Below, one piece after another: positions 60,484-64,000 of a stretch of DNA of 64,000 nt. Source of the DNA: Micrococcales bacterium (lineage in GTDB: Bacteria; Actinomycetota; Actinomycetes; Actinomycetales; Cellulomonadaceae). The number at the start of each line of letters is the position of its first letter. Position 1 is the stretch's first letter. The position numbers were made by a program, and so were the translations under genes. The DNA is taken from assembly GCA_014763765.1 (NCBI GenBank), contig JACXUT010000001.1, positions 1 to 64,000 on the forward strand, written 5' to 3'. The notes under the pieces are model-generated. The model was not told the DNA's origin, made no database searches, and saw nothing but the letters and a program-made list of their open reading frames with translations.

Positions 60484-61931
60484 TGGCAGAGCAGAGCGTC
60501 GTTCCCGTTGCGTCGTTCGCGCCGCTGTCCCGCTCGGGTGTGGTCGCCGGGCTCAGCTGGGCGCAGATGGTGATCGTCGCGGCCGGGGTCGCTCCGACCG
60601 CGGTGCGGTTCATGGGAGGGGACCTGCCCGGCGGGCTGCTGCAGACGCTGTGGTGGTCGCTGCCGGTGGTGGTCTTCGGGGCCGGCTCCTGGGCCGGCCG
60701 CTCGTACGTGTCGCGGGTGGCGACGTTGGGGGTGTTCATGCTGCGCAGGAGGCTGGGGCAGACCCGGGCCGTCATCGACCCGATGGCGAGCCGGGAGCTC
60801 GGGCGGATCAACGTGCCCGGCGCGGTCGGCGAACGGGTCAAGACCCTGTCGCTGGTCGGCACCCGGTTCGCCGGCGCGGCGTTCCTGTGGGACCGGGCCG
60901 CGGGCACCGCGACTGCGGTCCTGCGGGTCGCGACGCACGGGTGGATGCTCGCCGACCCGGCGGTCAAGGCCTCCCGGGCGCGGGCGTTCGACGAGATGTG
61001 CCGGGCGCTGGCCGACCTCGAGGGCGTGGTGCGCGTGGTCTCCCACGCCCGCACGTTCCCCGGGTCGCGGGCCGAGCTCGACCGCCCCGGCGACGGGAGC
61101 TGGGTCGATGACGAGTACGCCGAGCTGCTGGAGCACCCGACCCTCGGGGAGGTCCTGCACCGTGACGTCCTGATCGCGGTCACGGTGTCCAAGGAGAAGG
61201 TCCGCGGGGAGATCCGCGCCGCCGGCGGCGGCCGCGCGGGCATGTCGGCTGTCCTGGCCGACCGGATCGCCTCGATGCTGGCCTACCTGCCGGCGTGCGG
61301 GGTGCGCACCGAGGGCGCCGCGTGGCTGTCCGAGGCGCAGATCCGCGGCGCGGTTCGCCTGGCGTTCGACCCGCAGGCCGCGTCCTGGCTCGCCGAGCTG
61401 GACGGGTGCCTGCCCCAGGACGCGGTCCTGACCGGCGTGGTCGACGAGAAGCTCGACCACCTGGTGACCGACTCCGCGGTGCACAAGACGCTCTGGATCG
61501 AGCGGTGGCCCTCCACCGAGGTCCCCGCCGGGTACCTCTCGGAGCTGCTGGGCGGCGGGCTGTTCCCGCACGTGGTCACCCAGGTCTGGGAACCGGTGCC
61601 GATCCACAAGGCCGAGGTGCGGCTGCGCCGCGCGGAGTCCTCGCACACTTCCGTCGCGCGGATCAGCGAGAAGATCGGCCGGGCCACGACCAGCGACCAC
61701 GACGCGGAGGCCCGTGAGCTCGCCCAGCGGCGCCAGGAGCTGTCCCTGGGCTTCGGTGACACCAAGTACGCCGGCTACGTCACCGTCTCCGCGCCCGACC
61801 TGGCCAAGCTGAAGGAGGCCATCGGGTACGTCAACACCCACACCGGGGAGGCGCGTCTGAACGCGCTGCGCGGCCAGCAGTTCGCCTCGTTCATCACCTC
61901 CCTGCCGCTCGGGATCGGACCGCGAGCATGA
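60483..61931 (+). CDS. SCO6880-family conjugation protein
   Basis: The 482-residue protein begins with PVASFAPLSRSGVVAGLSWA and two membrane helices (residues about 20-70), followed by a soluble region (for example WLSEAQIRGAVRLAFDPQAA). This fits the SCO6880 family found in streptomycete and other actinobacterial mobile elements between TrbL-like and VirB4-like genes. It probably plays the VirB3/PrgI-plus-N-terminal-VirB4 role, as the ATPase that follows is short. Function inferred from context. Confidence 0.85.
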   Translation: MAEQSVVPVASFAPLSRSGVVAGLSWAQMVIVAAGVAPTAVRFMGGDLPGGLLQTLWWSLPVVVFGAGSWAGRSYVSRVATLGVFMLRRRLGQTRAVIDPMASRELGRINVPGAVGERVKTLSLVGTRFAGAAFLWDRAAGTATAVLRVATHGWMLADPAVKASRARAFDEMCRALADLEGVVRVVSHARTFPGSRAELDRPGDGSWVDDEYAELLEHPTLGEVLHRDVLIAVTVSKEKVRGEIRAAGGGRAGMSAVLADRIASMLAYLPACGVRTEGAAWLSEAQIRGAVRLAFDPQAASWLAELDGCLPQDAVLTGVVDEKLDHLVTDSAVHKTLWIERWPSTEVPAGYLSELLGGGLFPHVVTQVWEPVPIHKAEVRLRRAESSHTSVARISEKIGRATTSDHDAEARELAQRRQELSLGFGDTKYAGYVTVSAPDLAKLKEAIGYVNTHTGEARLNALRGQQFASFITSLPLGIGPRA

Positions 61932-63406
61932 GCCGCAAGAACGCCACCCCCCGGGTCCTGGTCGCCGACACCCGCCGCGCGACGTGGCACGAACGCCGCC
62001 GCGCCCGCGGCCACCGGCACAAGGCGGCCAGCACCGCCCTGACCGAGTACGGCACGAAGCACGGCGAGGTCGACGTCGCCGACGACGGTGAGCTCGACGA
62101 GATCCCGATGCGCCGCTGGTGGGGCCGGATCGGCAAGCAGGCGATGTGGGGCCCGCCGGGGGTCAAGACCCCGCTGCACGAGACCTCCACGGCCCGCATC
62201 GGGATCCTCACCCCGTTCGTGGCCGGCTCGAGCGCGAACATCCCCGGCCCGGCCATCGGTATCGACACCCACTCCGGGGCGGTGTTCTGCTTCGACCCCT
62301 GGGGCGCCTACGCCGCCGGGCTGGTCACCAGCCCCGGCGTCGTGGTGTTCGGGATCATGGGGTCGGGCAAGTCGATGTGCGTCAAGACCGTGATCGTGCG
62401 GCTGATCAAGGCCGGCCGGCACGTGATCGTGCAGTCCGACCCCAAGGGCGAGTGGGCCCCGATCGGGCGCGCGGTCGGCGGGGTGGTGATCCGCCCCGGT
62501 GTCGGCACGGTGATGAACCCGCTGGACGAGGGCCGCCGGCCCGGCGACGTCGAACCCCAGCAGTGGCAGCGGGTCGTGGAGGACCGGCGCGGGAACGCGC
62601 TGCGGTCCATCGTGGCGATCCTGCGCCCGGGCAAGGCGCTCGACGAGTTCGAGCAGACCACGATCGACACCGCGGTGACCGCGATGTCGGCTCACGCGGT
62701 CGGTTCCACGATCCGGGACCTGGTCGCGTTCCTGACCGACCCACCGGCCGACCTGGTGCAGCTGGTCGGCCCGGACGCACCACGGGTGCTGTCGCTGGTG
62801 TTTGGGCGCCTGGTCACCGGCCCGATGTCGGGGATGTTCGACGGGCCCTCGACGGTCGCGCTCGACCCGGACAGCCCGATGACCGTGGTGGACACCTCCT
62901 CGATGCGGCACTCGGCCCCCGAGGTGCGGGCCGTGGCCACGGCCTGCATCTCGTCGTGGATCGACGCCACGCTGCGCTCGAGGGACGGCCGCTTCCGGGT
63001 CGTGGTGTCCGAGGAGGGCTGGGACGAGCTGCGCAACCCCTACCAGGTCGCCGCGATGGACGAGCGGCTGCGGATGGCCGGTGACTGGCGGGTGTCCTCC
63101 TGGCTGATCTTCCACGAGCTGGCCGACCAGTCGATGTTCGGCGAGTCGGACTCCGCGCACCGCAACCAGGTCGCCGGGATCATCTCGAAGTCCCCGATCA
63201 AGATCATCTACAACCAGTCGGCTGAGTCGCTGCCGCTGTTCAAGGAGATGATCCGCCCCACCCCCGACGAGCTCGACCTCGTCACCCGGCTGCCCCAGGG
63301 CGTCGGGCTGTGGCGGATCGGCGCCGACACCCCGGTCCTGGTGCACCCCCTGGTGACCCCACTGGCCTACGAGAAGTTCAACACCGACGAGGGGCGTGCC
63401 GGATGA
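61928..63406 (+). CDS. VirB4-like conjugation ATPase
   Basis: The 492-residue protein has Walker A GIMGSGKS at residues 142-149, SDPKGEW (as in VirB4/TraC ATPases), a Walker B-like FRVVVSEEGWDEL and a C-terminal DELDLVTRLPQGVGLWRIG. It should energise assembly of, or transport through, the type IV channel. It lacks the usual N-terminal VirB4 domain, which the SCO6880-family protein may supply. Overlaps both neighbours by ATGA. Confidence 0.9.
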   Translation: MSRKNATPRVLVADTRRATWHERRRARGHRHKAASTALTEYGTKHGEVDVADDGELDEIPMRRWWGRIGKQAMWGPPGVKTPLHETSTARIGILTPFVAGSSANIPGPAIGIDTHSGAVFCFDPWGAYAAGLVTSPGVVVFGIMGSGKSMCVKTVIVRLIKAGRHVIVQSDPKGEWAPIGRAVGGVVIRPGVGTVMNPLDEGRRPGDVEPQQWQRVVEDRRGNALRSIVAILRPGKALDEFEQTTIDTAVTAMSAHAVGSTIRDLVAFLTDPPADLVQLVGPDAPRVLSLVFGRLVTGPMSGMFDGPSTVALDPDSPMTVVDTSSMRHSAPEVRAVATACISSWIDATLRSRDGRFRVVVSEEGWDELRNPYQVAAMDERLRMAGDWRVSSWLIFHELADQSMFGESDSAHRNQVAGIISKSPIKIIYNQSAESLPLFKEMIRPTPDELDLVTRLPQGVGLWRIGADTPVLVHPLVTPLAYEKFNTDEGRAG

Positions 63407-64000
63407 GCACCATGACCCTGCCCGAGAACGCCGAGCAGCTCACCGCGAAGGTCCGCGCCGTGGGCCGCCGGATCAGCCGCGGGCCGGTGGCCCGCGCGCT
63501 GCGCCGGCACACCAACGCCTACCGGGTGCTGGTCGACCTCGAGGACAAGACGATCGCCGGCGTCATCGGCGCCGGAGCCCTGGTGTGGCTGGCCGGGCTC
63601 GTCGTGACCGGCTCGGCCGGCGTGCACCCCGTGGCCCGGACGATCGGCGGGGCGCTGACCCTGGTGTGCTGGCTGGTGGGGTCGACCTGCCTGCTGGTGT
63701 GGTGGGTGCGCTACCGCCTGTCGGCGACCCGCCAGCGCCACGACCTTCTCTCGCGGCCCGGGATGGCCCGCGCCCGGGAGATCGAGACCACCGTCGGCCC
63801 GGCGGCCGTGCTCGAGCGCGGCAAGCGGGTGCGCCCCACCCTGGCCGCGACCGGCAAGCTGACCGCGACCGACGTCGCGTGGCGGCTGGGGACCTCGCGC
63901 ACCGTCGACGTCATGGTCTCCAGCGAGCAGCCGGTCTACCTGGTGGGCCCGGCCCGCTCGGGCAAGGGCCTGGGCGTGCTCATCGCCTCGATCGCGGAAG
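63403..64000 (+). CDS. VirD4/TraG-type coupling protein, N-terminal part
   Basis: The frame is open to the window edge (199 codons visible). Two membrane helices (about residues 51-70 and 81-101) are followed by a soluble region and Walker A VGPARSGKG at 181-189, the position and form of VirD4/TraG coupling ATPases that bring the relaxase-DNA complex to the channel. The remainder of the ATPase domain lies outside the window. Confidence 0.88.
   Translation, partial: MSTMTLPENAEQLTAKVRAVGRRISRGPVARALRRHTNAYRVLVDLEDKTIAGVIGAGALVWLAGLVVTGSAGVHPVARTIGGALTLVCWLVGSTCLLVWWVRYRLSATRQRHDLLSRPGMARAREIETTVGPAAVLERGKRVRPTLAATGKLTATDVAWRLGTSRTVDVMVSSEQPVYLVGPARSGKGLGVLIASIAE

Larger units (their letters stand above)
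47030..64000 (+). mobile_element. Integrative and conjugative element, left part
   Basis: From the tRNA-Arg junction rightwards every gene is on the plus strand and belongs to integration, regulation, surface exposure or conjugation: tyrosine recombinase, LAxTG surface protein, DUF2637 spread protein, SLT/NlpC hydrolase, VirB8/TcpC-like, pilin-like, TrbL-like, SCO6880-family, VirB4-like and VirD4/TraG-like proteins. This is a type IV secretion-based actinobacterial ICE. The relaxase, replication genes and right end are not in the window. Confidence 0.85.

Noticed and set aside
59253..61841. 862-residue minus-strand open frame
   Set aside because: It is antisense to the TrbL-like and SCO6880-family genes; its Pro/Ala/Arg-rich sequence mirrors their repeats.

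Overview
The window is about 74% G+C. Genes are tightly packed with ATGA, GTGA and TGATG overlaps, and several promoters look leaderless. DUF2637 and SCO6880-family transfer proteins, an LAxTG-type sortase signal and secreted Ig-like YQWLR repeats point to a high-GC actinobacterium, probably near Cellulomonas. That placement is inference from gene content. No rRNA gene, complete tRNA gene or CRISPR array was seen.

Region 1 (1-36.8 kb) looks like ordinary chromosome. It opens inside a kdp potassium-pump operon (kdpB, kdpA, kdpF and an extra 27-residue membrane peptide; kdpC would lie off the left edge). It continues with gap, sdaA, an M20 peptidase, two chemoreceptors, a long series of regulators sitting beside single enzymes (AraC, WYL, MarR, TetR x4, Lrp), and several acetyltransferases and hydrolases. 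Operator-like palindromes are visible between three regulator/enzyme pairs. At 30.6-30.9 kb two truncated gene ends meet in what looks like a deletion scar. At 31.1-35.4 kb an OmpR-type response regulator, sensor kinase, CcdA-like membrane protein, membrane-anchored thioredoxin-fold protein and DUF305 lipoprotein form one reverse-strand operon, with a glutaredoxin-like gene divergent to it; together they suggest extracytoplasmic thiol or metal stress handling.

Region 2 (36.8-47.0 kb) is an accessory island bracketed by two tRNA-Arg-like 3' fragments about 10.2 kb apart. It carries a 1206-residue NACHT ATPase with an N-terminal PD-(D/E)xK-like nuclease segment and a C-terminal zinc ribbon (a likely NLR-type anti-phage protein). 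It also holds an unrecognised 402-residue protein, an Xre/RES toxin-antitoxin pair, an HTH/PIN pair, a frameshifted RepL-like gene beside a dense GATC cluster, and several broken genes. This mix is typical of a defence island built by repeated insertions at one tRNA site.

Region 3 (47.0 kb to the right edge) is the left part of an integrative and conjugative element (ICE). Its left junction falls in the anticodon loop of a tRNA-Arg(UCG) 3' end, next to a tyrosine recombinase. Behind it come a coiled-coil membrane protein, a large sortase-anchored surface protein with a coupled small peptide, HTH regulators, a DUF2637 spread protein, a sigma-like factor, a peptidoglycan hydrolase, a VirB8/TcpC-like protein, two small pilin-like membrane proteins, a TrbL/VirB6-like protein, an SCO6880-family protein, a VirB4-like ATPase and the start of a VirD4/TraG-type coupling protein. 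All are on the plus strand and most overlap their neighbours. The right end of the element lies beyond the window.
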